Positions 1 through 8,250 of a stretch of 64,000 nt of DNA are shown here, one piece after another (positions within the stretch are counted from its first letter, which is position 1; each line of letters begins with the position of its first letter). A program made the translations under genes and the position numbers. This stretch comes from Mucilaginibacter sp. (GTDB lineage: Bacteria; Bacteroidota; Bacteroidia; Sphingobacteriales; Sphingobacteriaceae). The stretch spans positions 62,001 to 126,000 of the forward strand of contig NZ_JAQBOC010000095.1 in NCBI RefSeq assembly GCF_028288225.1, in the 5' to 3' direction. Under the pieces are notes generated by a model that saw nothing but the letters and a program-made list of their open reading frames with translations, ran no database searches and was not told the origin of the DNA.

Positions 1-154
1 TGCCCTTGCGATAGGTAACCTGGATCTGTATTGCCCCGGCGGGCCGGTGTTTCATCCAGCCATGGGTATTAACCGTATCAGTATTTTGCGCCATTACAGC
101 AGTTGAACCGAATAAGGTTATGATTACAAATAAAGTTTTAGTGAGATTTTTCAT
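1..154 (-). CDS. Secreted protein, N-terminal part only (runs off left edge)
   Basis: A reading frame opens with ATG at 154 on the minus strand and is still open at base 1, so only about 51 residues are visible. The start MKNLTKTLFVIITLFG and the following AVMAQ look like a signal peptide with an Ala-x-Ala-type cleavage region, so the protein is probably exported to the periplasm or outer membrane. The visible mature part is too short to name a family. It is divergent from nothing and is separated from the next minus-strand gene by about 100 bases. Confidence 0.55.
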   Translation of the reverse strand, partial: MKNLTKTLFVIITLFGSTAVMAQNTDTVNTHGWMKHRPAGAIQIQVTYRKG

Positions 155-258
155 AAGACTATAGGATTAGATGTACTACAACAAGTTCTTTTTAACTAAG
201 AATAAAAAAACATAATTCTTGTTTTAAATAACTTACGCATTTAAACCCCCATGGTTGT

Positions 259-1263
259 TTAAATGATATTAATTTCGTCAGCAGCATACCTAATCCCTGC
301 TATGCTTCTTATCTTATCTAAAGTTTTCATCAACAGCAAAGTATCAGCAAACGGAATAACATCGCTTTCAGTAAGGCCTCTCCTTAAGCAATCATTTACA
401 TGGCGGGCTTCGTACTGGTAACCAAAGCCGGTTTCCTTTTCAACAGAAATAACCTCCCTGCTGTCGGGGTATTTGGTGTAATATTCAATAGTTGCTGATG
501 GCTCATAAAACCGTGAGGTAAGCCTTATCCGGCCGTCGGTTCCGCTAATATCAGCTTCCGTTGCCAGGTTTGAGGAGAAGGTTGAGAACAGTTGTGCCAT
601 TGCTCCATTTTTGTACTTGAATAGTATGGCACATTGCTCATCCACACCTGTAGAAGCCGGAGTCATTGTTGCTTCAATAACATCAGGCTTTCCCAATACG
701 CTCATCGCCATAAAAACATTGTAAATGCCTATATCCATTAAGGTTCCCCCGCCAAGTGCAGGGTCAAAAAGCCTTGCCGGGATAGGCGGTGCAGGTTTAA
801 ATCCGAAGTTTATCAGTACAGAGCGAATTTCGCCAAGCAGCCCCTGCCCTATTATTTCGTGCAGTTTTTTATAATGCGGGTGAAATTTTGTCCACAGTGC
901 TTCCATTAAAAACACTTTATTTTCCCTGGCCATGTCAATCATAGCCTGGGCTTGCCGGGCATTCATGGCAAAGGGCTTTTCGCACAATACTGCCTTGTTG
1001 TGTTGCAAACAAAGCAGGGTATTTTCATAATGCAGGTTATGCGGTGTTGCAATATAAATTACGTCAATATCGGGGTCTGTAACCAGTTTTTCATAACTGG
1101 CATGACGGTTTTTTATATTGAATTCCTTCCCAAATTCATCAGCCAATTGCTGTGTACGCGAGCCAATGGCTATTAATTTTGCATCGGCAACCAATTTAAG
1201 GTCACTTGCAAACTTACCGGCTATGCGCCCGGCGCCTAAAATTCCCCATTTAATAGTTTTCAT
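259..1263 (-). CDS. Gfo/Idh/MocA family NAD(P)-dependent oxidoreductase
   Basis: 334 residues, the normal length of this family. The N-terminal Rossmann fold begins with GILGAGRIAGKF (residues 7-18); the conserved CEKPFAMN motif follows near residue 94, carrying the EKP lysine, and DIGIYN near residue 176 fits the C-terminal substrate domain. Family members oxidise or reduce sugars, inositols or dihydrodiols in the cytoplasm; the sequence most resembles the dihydrodiol/D-xylose dehydrogenase branch. The exact substrate cannot be read. It stands alone, divergent from the Crp-like gene. Because DUF1080 and ThuA proteins also occur in this window, a role in 3-keto-sugar metabolism is possible but is inference. 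Confidence 0.85.
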   Translation of the reverse strand: MKTIKWGILGAGRIAGKFASDLKLVADAKLIAIGSRTQQLADEFGKEFNIKNRHASYEKLVTDPDIDVIYIATPHNLHYENTLLCLQHNKAVLCEKPFAMNARQAQAMIDMARENKVFLMEALWTKFHPHYKKLHEIIGQGLLGEIRSVLINFGFKPAPPIPARLFDPALGGGTLMDIGIYNVFMAMSVLGKPDVIEATMTPASTGVDEQCAILFKYKNGAMAQLFSTFSSNLATEADISGTDGRIRLTSRFYEPSATIEYYTKYPDSREVISVEKETGFGYQYEARHVNDCLRRGLTESDVIPFADTLLLMKTLDKIRSIAGIRYAADEINII

Positions 1264-1287
1264 GCTGCTAAGATAGCGTTGAGAGGT

Positions 1288-1421
1288 AAGAATTAAGAAG
1301 CAAGAGTCAAGATAAAAAAGGGATAAATCAAAAAATATAACAAATATGATGATGATCTATTTCTTGTATTTCGTCTCTTGCTTCTTGACTCTTATTTCTC
1401 GTATCTTGGTTCTTGATTCTA
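1288..1421. repeat. Intergenic imperfect inverted repeat (AAGAAGCAAGAGTC family)
   Basis: The gap between the oxidoreductase and the Crp-like gene is filled by related units: AAGAAGCAAGAGTCAAGAT at about 1295-1313 and its complement around 1376-1421 (CTTGCTTCTTGACTCTTA and relatives). The arms are imperfect and contain shuffled copies of one short unit. It looks like a dispersed extragenic repeat rather than a gene control site. Confidence 0.55.
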
Positions 1422-1428
1422 ATTTACC

Positions 1429-2001
1429 ATGTATCCAGAACTCCTTGCCCACATAAAAAGATATGTACAGCTAACGCCTGCTGAAGAACAATTACTTTGT
1501 GAAAAGCTTGAGCCAAAAAAATTTAAAAAGAAAGAATTTTTATTAGAAGCCGGTAAACATTGCCACGGTAATTACTTTGTTGTAAAAGGGTGTTTAAGGC
1601 TGTATTTTGTAAACAATAAGCTAAACGAGCAAATTATCCAATTTGGGATCGAGAACTGGTGGATCACTGACTACGATGGCCTGATGAGCAAACAGGCGTC
1701 AACCTGCTATATCCAGGCGATTGAAGCATCGGAGGTATTGCTGTTAAATGAAAAGAACCAGGCAATGCTTTTTGAGCAGATCCCGCGTTTGGAAAGTTAT
1801 TTCAGGATAATGATGCAAAAGGCTTACGTAGCTTCTCAACGCCGTATCGGTTACATTTTTAATCAGACGGAAGAAGAGCGGTACATCCATTTTTCAAGTC
1901 GGTTCCCTGAATTTATGCAGCGGGTACCGCAATACATGCTGGCCTCCTATCTTGGCTTTACCCCGCAGTTTTTAAGCAGGTTAAGGGCAAAAAAGGTTTA
2001 A
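1429..2001 (+). CDS. Crp/Fnr-family transcriptional regulator (short type)
   Basis: 190 residues. The first ~130 residues are a cyclic-nucleotide-binding-type beta-roll (LCEKLEPKKFKKKEFLLEAG; GCLRLYFV; E.LLLNEKN). The C-terminus has only a compact helix-turn-helix ending in MLASYLGFTPQFLSRLR, typical of the short Bacteroidota members. It lies 70 bases upstream of a carboxymuconolactone decarboxylase-like gene on the same strand. This regulator-plus-AhpD-like arrangement is common in the phylum and suggests that it controls its neighbour, though no operator was identified. Confidence 0.82.
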   Translation: MYPELLAHIKRYVQLTPAEEQLLCEKLEPKKFKKKEFLLEAGKHCHGNYFVVKGCLRLYFVNNKLNEQIIQFGIENWWITDYDGLMSKQASTCYIQAIEASEVLLLNEKNQAMLFEQIPRLESYFRIMMQKAYVASQRRIGYIFNQTEEERYIHFSSRFPEFMQRVPQYMLASYLGFTPQFLSRLRAKKV

Positions 2002-2071
2002 TTTCTTAACCGTAGTTCATTTTTTTAGGGGCTTTTGTTGCGCAACTTTGTTTTATCAAAACAACAAGATC

Positions 2072-2512
2072 ATGAGCGACAGAACAAAAATTAACGTGGC
2101 AGATCCGGCAGCATACAAAGCCATGCTGGCCCTGGAACATTACATTGAAAGCACCGGTTTAGCAACCAAACATAACGACTTAATAAAAATCCGCGCCTCG
2201 CAAATAAACGGCTGTACCTATTGTATTGACATCCACACCCGGGATGCACGCAAAGCAGGCGAAACAGAACAGCGCATTTACGGCCTTACCTCATGGCGTG
2301 AAACCCCGTTTTTTGACGAACAGGAACGCGCCATACTTGCCCTTACCGAGGAAGTTACGCTGATCAGCAATAAAGTATCCGATGAAACTTATAATGCTGC
2401 TGCAGCCCTGTTTGATAAGGCTTACCTTGCCCAGCTAATAATGTCCATCATCACCATTAACGCCTGGAACAGGATTGGGGTAACTACTAAGCTGGAGCCT
2501 ACCTTGTTATAA
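2072..2512 (+). CDS. AhpD-like / carboxymuconolactone decarboxylase family protein
   Basis: About 146 residues if the ATG at 2072 is used; a TTG at 2048 in the same frame would add eight residues but is less likely. The CxxC-xxx-H signature (CTYCIDIH) matches the alkylhydroperoxidase AhpD core, where the two cysteines and the histidine carry out peroxide reduction or related chemistry. The following segment ERAILALTEEVTLI is also typical. It is probably a cytoplasmic thiol-dependent antioxidant protein; the substrate is unknown. It follows the Crp-like regulator and ends before a strong hairpin. Confidence 0.82.
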   Translation: MSDRTKINVADPAAYKAMLALEHYIESTGLATKHNDLIKIRASQINGCTYCIDIHTRDARKAGETEQRIYGLTSWRETPFFDEQERAILALTEEVTLISNKVSDETYNAAAALFDKAYLAQLIMSIITINAWNRIGVTTKLEPTLL

Positions 2513-2542
2513 AAAAAGCAAGTGTAAAAGTGTAATAATCAG

Positions 2543-2585
2543 GATAAAAGATTTAGGAAGTCACCTAAATCTTTTATCTTTATTT
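2543..2585 (+). terminator. Perfect 15-bp hairpin, probable terminator of the AhpD-like gene
   Basis: GATAAAAGATTTAGG at 2543-2557 pairs perfectly with CCTAAATCTTTTATC at 2564-2578 around a 6-base loop, followed by a T-rich stretch. It lies 31 bases after the stop codon at 2512 and before the next gene at 2606. Confidence 0.6.
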
Positions 2586-2605
2586 AACAAAACCAATGAA
2601 GCAAA

Positions 2606-2956
2606 ATGAAAACAGAAATTCATTCACCGGCAAGTGTTACCAGGGATGTATTACTTGCTTTTGTAGATGCCCTTAATAGGGAGGATTTTAAAGCCGCGAG
2701 AGAATATGTATGTGATGATATGAAATTTGAGGGCGTTTTGGGCTCACGCGAGGGGGCCGACCTGTATTTTAGCGACATGGAACGGATGAAACTAAAATAC
2801 AACATAAAAAAACTTGTAGCGGAAGATGACGATGCCTGCCTGCTTTTTGACGTAGCCATGAGAGGTATTCCTATCTTAACTTCGGGATGGTACCATATGA
2901 AAGACGGCAAGATCAGTACCATTAAAGTAATTTTTGATCCCCGGCCTTTGCTTTAA
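2606..2956 (+). CDS. NTF2/SnoaL-like domain protein
   Basis: 116 residues with a cone-shaped SnoaL/NTF2-like pattern: an early helix (ALLAFVDALNREDFKAAREYV), a DDMKFEGVLGSREG turn and C-terminal strands ending in GKISTIKVIFDPR. Proteins of this type can be small isomerases, hydrolases or plain binding proteins, and no catalytic residue can be assigned here. It is monocistronic, after a strong hairpin. An overlapping minus-strand reading frame is only a shadow. Confidence 0.7.
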   Translation: MKTEIHSPASVTRDVLLAFVDALNREDFKAAREYVCDDMKFEGVLGSREGADLYFSDMERMKLKYNIKKLVAEDDDACLLFDVAMRGIPILTSGWYHMKDGKISTIKVIFDPRPLL

Positions 2957-3043
2957 AATATGTTTTTTAAGACTTGCGAAGTTTTGAAAACCTCGCAAGG
3001 TTCAGGCCATTTATGTTCTTGAGCAAGCATGGGAGAAACCCGC

Positions 3044-3712
3044 TTATTTGTCTTTTACAAATCTGACAGATATGTATAAATTATCCGCATCATATGTATT
3101 AAGAATTTGTTCGAGCTGTGCCGACTCAGGTGATATTTCGATATTATAAATATATAACCCCTCGGTTGCGGACTTAGGCGTATCGGAAGTAAGAAATCTT
3201 GAGCTCATAGAATTATCACGTATTTTTTCACCGCGTAACATTTCGTAAAAGCCGGCATTTATCACGCTAAAACCGGAAGTGTTAGTTCCGGTTAATATAC
3301 CACCCCACCCTGAAGAAACGCATAATTCCGATGCATCATTCGAACCGTTTAAATAATAATTTCCGTTGAAATCAGGAGGATTTTTTGAAAAATTGCTCAA
3401 GAGTTTACTAAAATCTTTTACAGAAGGTACACGCCAGCCAGTCGGCAGTGAAATCAAGTCTGCCTCGCTATGATTGTAAAAATTACCGTAAGCTTCTGTT
3501 GCAGGCAGATTGTAACCACCCGGTCCTTTATAATTTACACTAGTCCAGATTTGGGAGCCGATTGTTACCGTAGGGTAAGTTACACCATTTATTTTGACGC
3601 TGTTTTTATCTTCAACAGGAGTATTATCGCTATTCTTTTTACTGCATGAAACAAGCGCAAATGTTGTAAGTAATAATAAAACAGAAAGTAAAGATGTGTA
3701 TTTCCTTTTCAC
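3044..3712 (-). CDS. FISUMP-domain lipoprotein
   Basis: 222 residues. The N-terminus (MKRKYTSLLSVLLLLTTFAL then VSCSKK) is a lipoprotein signal peptide with a lipobox cysteine near residue 23. The body carries the Fibrobacter succinogenes major paralogous domain: VTIGSQIWTSVNYK, LPATEAYGNFYNHSEA and LPTGWRVPSVKDFSKL. These are surface or periplasmic proteins of unknown function, often in large families in Bacteroidota. It is a single-gene unit, convergent with the NTF2-like gene. Confidence 0.85.
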   Translation of the reverse strand: MKRKYTSLLSVLLLLTTFALVSCSKKNSDNTPVEDKNSVKINGVTYPTVTIGSQIWTSVNYKGPGGYNLPATEAYGNFYNHSEADLISLPTGWRVPSVKDFSKLLSNFSKNPPDFNGNYYLNGSNDASELCVSSGWGGILTGTNTSGFSVINAGFYEMLRGEKIRDNSMSSRFLTSDTPKSATEGLYIYNIEISPESAQLEQILNTYDADNLYISVRFVKDK

Positions 3713-3784
3713 TAATTTAAATTGTTTAGGTTTTTGAATGCTTCAAAAGTAATAAACTATTTATAAAATCATAGTCACTATAAT

Positions 3785-4156
3785 TTAACCTATATCTTTC
3801 CCAAACCTGAGCGTATTGCCATCCGGGTCAGTTACATAAAACTCCCGCATGCCCCAGGTTTGGTCTAAAGGGCCCTGGTGAACCGGGGAGTTTTTTTTGG
3901 ATGATTGATCCAGCCCCCTGCTTACATATTTTTGAAACAGCTCATCAACCTCATCAACACGAACATTTATTGCGCAGCCAAATACACTGTCGCCGCTTAA
4001 AACGGATAACTGGATCTCACCGGCGCCATTTACCAGGTTGATGACCGGGAAATCGGTATCCGGATCCGCGCATTTAGGCTCAAAATCAAGAATGGTTGTA
4101 TAAAATTTGACTGATGCAGCCATGTCCCTGCATTTGATGATGGGTATCATTTTCAT
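3785..4156 (-). CDS. VOC family (glyoxalase/bleomycin-resistance-like) protein
   Basis: 123 residues, one vicinal-oxygen-chelate module pair: IPIIKCRDMAASVKFYTTIL at the start and REFYVTDPDGNTLRFG at the end, the usual beta-alpha-beta-beta-beta signature. The C-terminal DPDGNTLRFG is diagnostic. It may bind a drug or small metabolite or act as a dioxygenase or isomerase; nothing indicates which. A second Met two codons inside (MIP) is an alternative start. Confidence 0.8.
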   Translation of the reverse strand: MKMIPIIKCRDMAASVKFYTTILDFEPKCADPDTDFPVINLVNGAGEIQLSVLSGDSVFGCAINVRVDEVDELFQKYVSRGLDQSSKKNSPVHQGPLDQTWGMREFYVTDPDGNTLRFGKDIG

Positions 4157-4246
4157 AGTAACAAACTAGATTATAAAAATAAAACATTGTGTAATAGGTT
4201 GATACACGTAAAAGCAAAAAATATTTTATAATTTACTATTTTAAGC

Positions 4247-4254
4247 TATCTTTG
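4247..4254 (+). promoter_or_regulatory. Bacteroidota -7 promoter element of tRNA-Leu(UAG)
   Basis: TATCTTTG fits the TAnnTTTG -7 consensus of the Bacteroidota primary sigma factor and sits 22 bases before the tRNA. The same box precedes the SRP RNA in this window. Confidence 0.65.
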
Positions 4255-4276
4255 CGACCTCATAAAAATCCTAACT

Positions 4277-4358
4277 GCGGAAGTGGCGTAATTGGTAGCC
4301 GCACCAGACTTAGGATCTGGCGCTTCACGGCGTGGGGGTTCGAGTCCCTTCTTCCGCA
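4277..4358 (+). tRNA. tRNA-Leu (anticodon UAG)
   Basis: The 7-bp acceptor stem GCGGAAG (4277-4283) pairs with CTTCCGC (4351-4357), with discriminator A at 4358. The anticodon arm CCAGA-CTTAGGA-TCTGG gives anticodon TAG. A long class II variable arm and a T arm with TTCGAGT are present. CCA is not encoded. Confidence 0.95.
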
Positions 4359-4364
4359 CAAAAT

Positions 4365-4396
4365 TAAACCTGGTCAATTTGGCTGGGTTTTTTAAT
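4365..4396 (+). terminator. Terminator after tRNA-Leu(UAG)
   Basis: AAACCT pairs with GGGTTT (one G-U pair) and a T run follows, immediately downstream of the tRNA. Confidence 0.5.
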
Positions 4397-4441
4397 TTAA
4401 AATGCTGCGGTGAAAACACCGACTATAGGCTAAATGCGGAG

Positions 4442-4858
4442 TCACACGATCTGCTGAACCCATTGACTTCGCCAGGCCGGCGCGTCGAAGGGATCTGCGA
4501 AATACTGTGTCTCGTGCACAACCTTACCGTTGCGGAACTCCATAATGCTCACTGTGTATGCTGATTGCCCCTGATAGATAATTGTGTATTCCGTGATCCA
4601 GAGGTCGCCTTTCCCGAGAATTCGCCTGACATTGAATCCCGATGGCTTACCCGGATGATGACTTCGCAAGGCCTGTAAATTGCTCCGTCCGAGGATGCGT
4701 TCGCCTGATTGGGGATAATCACAGATGGCATCGTCATCGTAAATCTCATGTTCCGCGTTTGCATCGCCGACTGCCGACGCGTGCCAGTGCGCATTCAGGA
4801 CTTCACGTATTTGTTCTTCTTCCCTAGGCAGTTCCGTTGGTTTGGTTTTTCCGTTCAT
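4442..4858 (-). CDS. NTF2-like / SnoaL family protein
   Basis: 138 residues. REEEQIREVLNAHWHASAVGD near the N-terminus and the DDAICDYPQSGERILGR segment match the SnoaL-like polyketide-cyclase fold; the tail VSIMEFRNGKVVHETQYF supplies the last strands. There is no signal peptide, so it is cytoplasmic. Base use looks more GC-rich than its neighbours, and it sits right after a tRNA, which would fit acquisition, but that is weak. Enzyme activity is unknown. Confidence 0.72.
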   Translation of the reverse strand: MNGKTKPTELPREEEQIREVLNAHWHASAVGDANAEHEIYDDDAICDYPQSGERILGRSNLQALRSHHPGKPSGFNVRRILGKGDLWITEYTIIYQGQSAYTVSIMEFRNGKVVHETQYFADPFDAPAWRSQWVQQIV

Positions 4859-5074
4859 GTTTTTATTTGTTTAGCTTATTTGACAATCAACAAAATATCT
4901 TCAAGGCGTTCTAATGCAGTCCCATGCTCCGCACAGTGCCGTTAACTGAACAGTAATCGGCTTTTATTGTTTATTCCTTCTGTCTCCCAAAAAATGTCTT
5001 AACCCCTACTGACATAGGGTTGTCACTACCCCTGCTTTTCTTTGATGTGAAATCATCTTAAAAGTAAAACAACA

Positions 5075-5599
5075 ATGGAAAACAATCAAATCAAACAACA
5101 AATTAACAATGCGATTGAGGGATTCACCACTTCCGCTTCTATACTAAATTATTGGCAGGGTCATCGCCGCTTAACAAGGCAGGTGATTGAAGCTTTTCCG
5201 GAAGACAAACTATTTAAATATTCGCTAGGCGGAATGCGTCCCTTCGCTGTGATGGTAAATGAGATCATGAGTATGGCAGATTCAGGGATCCAGGATCTTT
5301 TCCAGGACAAGTCCACACCAATAGCAGAACTTAACCATCTTTCCGGAAAGTGCTTTGCATGCACAAAAGAAGAGCTTTTAAATTTATGGGATGATGTAAC
5401 TTATAAAATTGATACACTTTGGCCACTCATCCCGCAGCAGCGTTTCCGTGAAGTGATGCTGGCTTTTGGAGCGTATGAAGGGGTAACATCCGACATTATA
5501 CTATATTGGATTGATAACGAAATCCATCACAGGGCACAAGGTTATGTTTACCTGCGGTGCTTAGGGGTTGAACCACCGGCCTTTTGGAACAGGAATTAG
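5075..5599 (+). CDS. DinB-like (damage-inducible/YfiT) family protein
   Basis: 174 residues. The four-helix DinB-like fold is suggested by an N-terminal helix with YWQGHRRLTRQVIEAFP and a C-terminal DNEIHHRAQGYVYLRCLG, where HHRAQ carries the histidines that bind metal in this superfamily. Members are often metal-dependent thiol transferases (bacillithiol or mycothiol S-transferases); that role fits the YpdA gene elsewhere in the window but is inference. Despite the name it is unrelated to DNA polymerase IV. Confidence 0.78.
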   Translation: MENNQIKQQINNAIEGFTTSASILNYWQGHRRLTRQVIEAFPEDKLFKYSLGGMRPFAVMVNEIMSMADSGIQDLFQDKSTPIAELNHLSGKCFACTKEELLNLWDDVTYKIDTLWPLIPQQRFREVMLAFGAYEGVTSDIILYWIDNEIHHRAQGYVYLRCLGVEPPAFWNRN

Positions 5600-5666
5600 A
5601 GATATTGGCAAATATTCATGATTATCTTTAGAAGATCCTGCAGGTTTTCTGCTTATCTTTATTATA

Positions 5667-5702
5667 AAAGTCGTTGACTGGATTTAGTTAACGGCTTTTT
5701 AA
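5667..5702 (+). terminator. Terminator downstream of the DinB-like gene
   Basis: A 13-bp stem (AAAGTCGTTGACT with AGTTAACGGCTTT, some G-U pairs) encloses a 6-base loop and is followed by Ts. It lies about 70 bases after the stop codon. Confidence 0.55.
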
Positions 5703-5760
5703 AAATTACTTTCAAAACATTTACTACGTCTTCACTAAATCTCATGTGTCACAAGTTTTA

Positions 5761-5794
5761 TTATTGGTTATTATTGTAATATAATTACCAATAA
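5761..5794 (+). promoter_or_regulatory. Palindrome abutting the kptA start codon
   Basis: TTATTGGTTA (5761-5770) and TTACCAATAA (5785-5794) form an inverted repeat with one mismatch. Its last base is the A of the kptA ATG. The position suggests an operator or a translation-blocking structure; no regulator is adjacent. Confidence 0.4.
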
Positions 5795-6342
5795 TGATTA
5801 CCGAAAAAGAAAATATTAAGATCAGCAAATTCCTCAGTTTGGTTTTACGCCATCGGCCTGAAACTATTGGAATTGATCTGGATGAAAATGGCTGGACAAA
5901 TGTTGAAGAACTCATAAAAAAATCAAATAACGCCCGCGTGCAATTTGACCCGGAAATTCTTAAATATGTAGTTGATACCAACAGCAAAAAGAGGTTTAGT
6001 TTTAATGAAACGTTTGATAAGATAAGAGCAAGCCAGGGACATTCTGTTGAAGTTGATTTGGGATATACCGCAACAACTCCGCCCGAAATACTATATCACG
6101 GCACTGCTGTTAAGAGCATTGATTCGATATTAATATCAGGGCTCAAAAAAAGAGACAGGCACCATGTACATTTAAGCAGTGATATTGAAACCGCTATTAA
6201 AGTAGGCCAGCGACATGGTAAAGCTTTTGTATTTAAAGTATCTGCCGGCCGAATGCATAATGACAAATTTGAATTCTTTTTGTCAGAAAATGGCGTCTGG
6301 TTAACAGATAATGTACCTGTAAAGTATTTGAAGCAAGAATGA
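5794..6342 (+). CDS. kptA: RNA 2'-phosphotransferase (Tpt1/KptA family)
   Basis: 182 residues, the normal family length. The N-terminal winged-helix part holds ISKFLSLVLRHRPETIGI with the conserved Arg-His pair; the ADP-ribosyltransferase part holds ILYHGTAVKSIDSIL and KKRDRHHVHLS. The family transfers an internal RNA 2'-phosphate to NAD, giving ADP-ribose 1'',2''-cyclic phosphate. In bacteria its natural substrate is unclear, because they lack the matching tRNA splicing pathway. The stop overlaps the next gene's ATG (ATGA), indicating translational coupling. Confidence 0.9.
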   Translation: MITEKENIKISKFLSLVLRHRPETIGIDLDENGWTNVEELIKKSNNARVQFDPEILKYVVDTNSKKRFSFNETFDKIRASQGHSVEVDLGYTATTPPEILYHGTAVKSIDSILISGLKKRDRHHVHLSSDIETAIKVGQRHGKAFVFKVSAGRMHNDKFEFFLSENGVWLTDNVPVKYLKQE

Positions 6343-6803
6343 GCACACCTGATTTTCAAAATATCTTTTTTGATTCATTCAATACTTTTAAAGTATTCGA
6401 CGACTTATCCGTTATTATCGCTAATGAAAAACCGCCCGGTGCACCAAAATCCGTTTGGCAGATTTTAAATCATTTAGTTAGCTGGCAGCAGCAGCAGCTA
6501 TCACTGCTTAACGGAGAAACGCCCTTACAAAATATTATTGAAACAGAGACCTGGATTGGTAAACCTGTTAATGAGCAAAGCTTTATTGATAGTATTGTAT
6601 CAACGTTTAATGATCAAATAAAGGAAATTAAACATATTACTTCTGCACTTACACCAAACACACCCAGCCTGCAATTGAAGCTGAAGTGTGTTCAGGATCT
6701 AACCGGTCATTTATCGTTCCACTTAGGAGAAATTATATTGATAAGAAGACAGCTTAAAAATTACCCGATGCCGGATGAAATGAAAGCATTTTTATTAGTA
6801 TAA
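6339..6803 (+). CDS. DinB-like superfamily protein coupled to kptA
   Basis: 154 residues. The helix PKSVWQILNHLVSWQQQQLSL near residue 35 and the C-terminal DLTGHLSFHLGEIILIRRQL give the spaced histidines of the DinB_2/YfiT-like metal site. The ATG overlaps the kptA stop by four bases, so the two proteins are made from one message. Whether they share a process is unknown; the pairing is worth testing by gene-neighbourhood comparison. Confidence 0.72.
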   Translation: MSTPDFQNIFFDSFNTFKVFDDLSVIIANEKPPGAPKSVWQILNHLVSWQQQQLSLLNGETPLQNIIETETWIGKPVNEQSFIDSIVSTFNDQIKEIKHITSALTPNTPSLQLKLKCVQDLTGHLSFHLGEIILIRRQLKNYPMPDEMKAFLLV

Positions 6804-6817
6804 TTTATCTTATCTCC

Positions 6818-7414
6818 TCAAAACACCTTAATAACCTCGCCTGTAAGCGCCCCTAAAACACTTTTCACATAGGCCTGCGTTACTCTATCCATCTTAACTG
6901 GTATATGACCGGCAAAATAAGGAAAGTAGCCTGGCGATTCTTCAAAAACTCCCGGACTTATAGCGTTTATGCGCACACCATTATCAAGTTCAATGGCAGC
7001 AGATCTAACAAAGGCATTAATGGCCCCGTTAACAGCGCTTAAATTGGCTCCAAGCACTATCGGGTCTTCGCTCAAGATCCCTGAAGTTAACGTAAAAGAA
7101 CCTTTAGGGTTAACGTAATGCTGACCGATTAATACCAAATTGATCTGCCCCATCAGCTTACTATCTATTCCTTTCCTGAAATCTGCATCCTTCATGGTGT
7201 TTAGAGTACCAAAATGCGCGCTTCCGGCTGCGCTTACCACAGCGTCAAACTTGCCGGTTTGTTCAAAAAAATGCTCAATAGAATCGGGCGACGTAATATC
7301 TACCTGCAAGTCGCCGCTTTTTGAACCCGCCTTTATAACCTCATGGTCTTTTTGTAAAGCGCGGGTTATATGTTTACCGATGGTGCCTGTAGCACCGATG
7401 ATGATTATTTTCAT
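6818..7414 (-). CDS. Short-chain dehydrogenase-like protein lacking the YxxxK pair
   Basis: 198 residues from the ATG at 7414, chosen because MKIIIIGATGTIGKHI is the natural start of the Rossmann fold; a start at 7453 would add 13 unlikely residues and overlap the upstream gene. The cofactor motif GATGTIG is intact. At the usual catalytic Tyr-x-x-x-Lys position the sequence reads ANLSAVNGAINAF, with neither residue. This matches a known branch of small SDR-like proteins. It may bind NAD(P) without classical catalysis. Confidence 0.72.
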   Translation of the reverse strand: MKIIIIGATGTIGKHITRALQKDHEVIKAGSKSGDLQVDITSPDSIEHFFEQTGKFDAVVSAAGSAHFGTLNTMKDADFRKGIDSKLMGQINLVLIGQHYVNPKGSFTLTSGILSEDPIVLGANLSAVNGAINAFVRSAAIELDNGVRINAISPGVFEESPGYFPYFAGHIPVKMDRVTQAYVKSVLGALTGEVIKVF

Positions 7415-7449
7415 TGTAGCGATTTGAAAATCAAATCTACTGCAATCAC

Positions 7450-8241
7450 TCATTGCAACCTAATCAAATTCTTCACCAAATCGTCAAAATACTCCGGGGC
7501 TCCGAGCAGCCTGTTGCCATACCACGAAAACATTTCACCATCAACCAGTTTAATTATAGCAGTTGGTACAATAGCCTTAAGCTCGGCAATATGTTTTTCT
7601 TTAAAAGGATAAGGCTCTGATGAAAGCAAAATAACATCAGGGTTAGCGTCACTTAATAATAAAGCATCAACCTCAGGATACCTTTCCATCTCAAATGCAT
7701 TTATTAAACCGCATTTTTGCAGCATGCTGTCAATAAAAGTATTCTTACCGGCTACCATATACGGTTTACGCCATATAAAATAAGCCGCCCGCATACCCGA
7801 TATGGCAAGGTTTAGCTTAGTAAAGTTTTGATTTATAGAATTATTGAGCGCTGCTGTCTCCTTTTTCCGGTCAACTAATTCTCCCACCCTTTCTATCATT
7901 TCAAGAGCTCCTTCAAGGTTATATATATCGCTTATCCAAACCGGGAAGTGCTCCATCAACTCTTCTAACTGGCTGCGTTCATTCTCTTCCTTATTAGCAA
8001 TGATCAGATCCGGGTTCAGTGATTTTATTTTGGCGATGTCCAGCTGTTTGGTGCCACCAATTTTTGTAGCCGATTTGAATTTATCAGCGGGATGAATACA
8101 GAATTTGGTTATGCCGATCACTTCCTCATTCAGCCCCAAATAAAACAGCAACTCCGTTTGCGACGGCACCACTGAGATTATTCTTTTAGGTACAGATGGC
8201 AGGTTAATTTCCCTGTTAAACTGATCGGAGTAAATGGGCAT
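7450..8241 (-). CDS. BtuF-like helical-backbone metal receptor (cobalamin-type binding protein)
   Basis: 263 residues. VPKRIISVVPSQTELLFYLG at residues 18-37 and KIKSLNPDLIIANKEEN are the standard motifs of the BtuF/TroA-like periplasmic binding fold. There is no signal peptide: the protein starts MPIYSDQFNREINL, so it is either cytoplasmic or exported by another route. Similar signal-less forms are frequent in Bacteroidota. No permease or ATPase gene is nearby. The ligand could be a corrinoid, haem or siderophore; corrinoid is only the best guess. Confidence 0.75.
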   Translation of the reverse strand: MPIYSDQFNREINLPSVPKRIISVVPSQTELLFYLGLNEEVIGITKFCIHPADKFKSATKIGGTKQLDIAKIKSLNPDLIIANKEENERSQLEELMEHFPVWISDIYNLEGALEMIERVGELVDRKKETAALNNSINQNFTKLNLAISGMRAAYFIWRKPYMVAGKNTFIDSMLQKCGLINAFEMERYPEVDALLLSDANPDVILLSSEPYPFKEKHIAELKAIVPTAIIKLVDGEMFSWYGNRLLGAPEYFDDLVKNLIRLQ

Positions 8242-8250
8242 TTTTCTTGA

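Noticed and set aside
4292..4564. Plus-strand 90-codon frame starting inside tRNA-Leu(UAG)
   Set aside because: It starts in the tRNA and runs through the NTF2-like gene in another frame.
5742..5987. Minus-strand frame across the kptA start
   Set aside because: Shadow of kptA in another frame.
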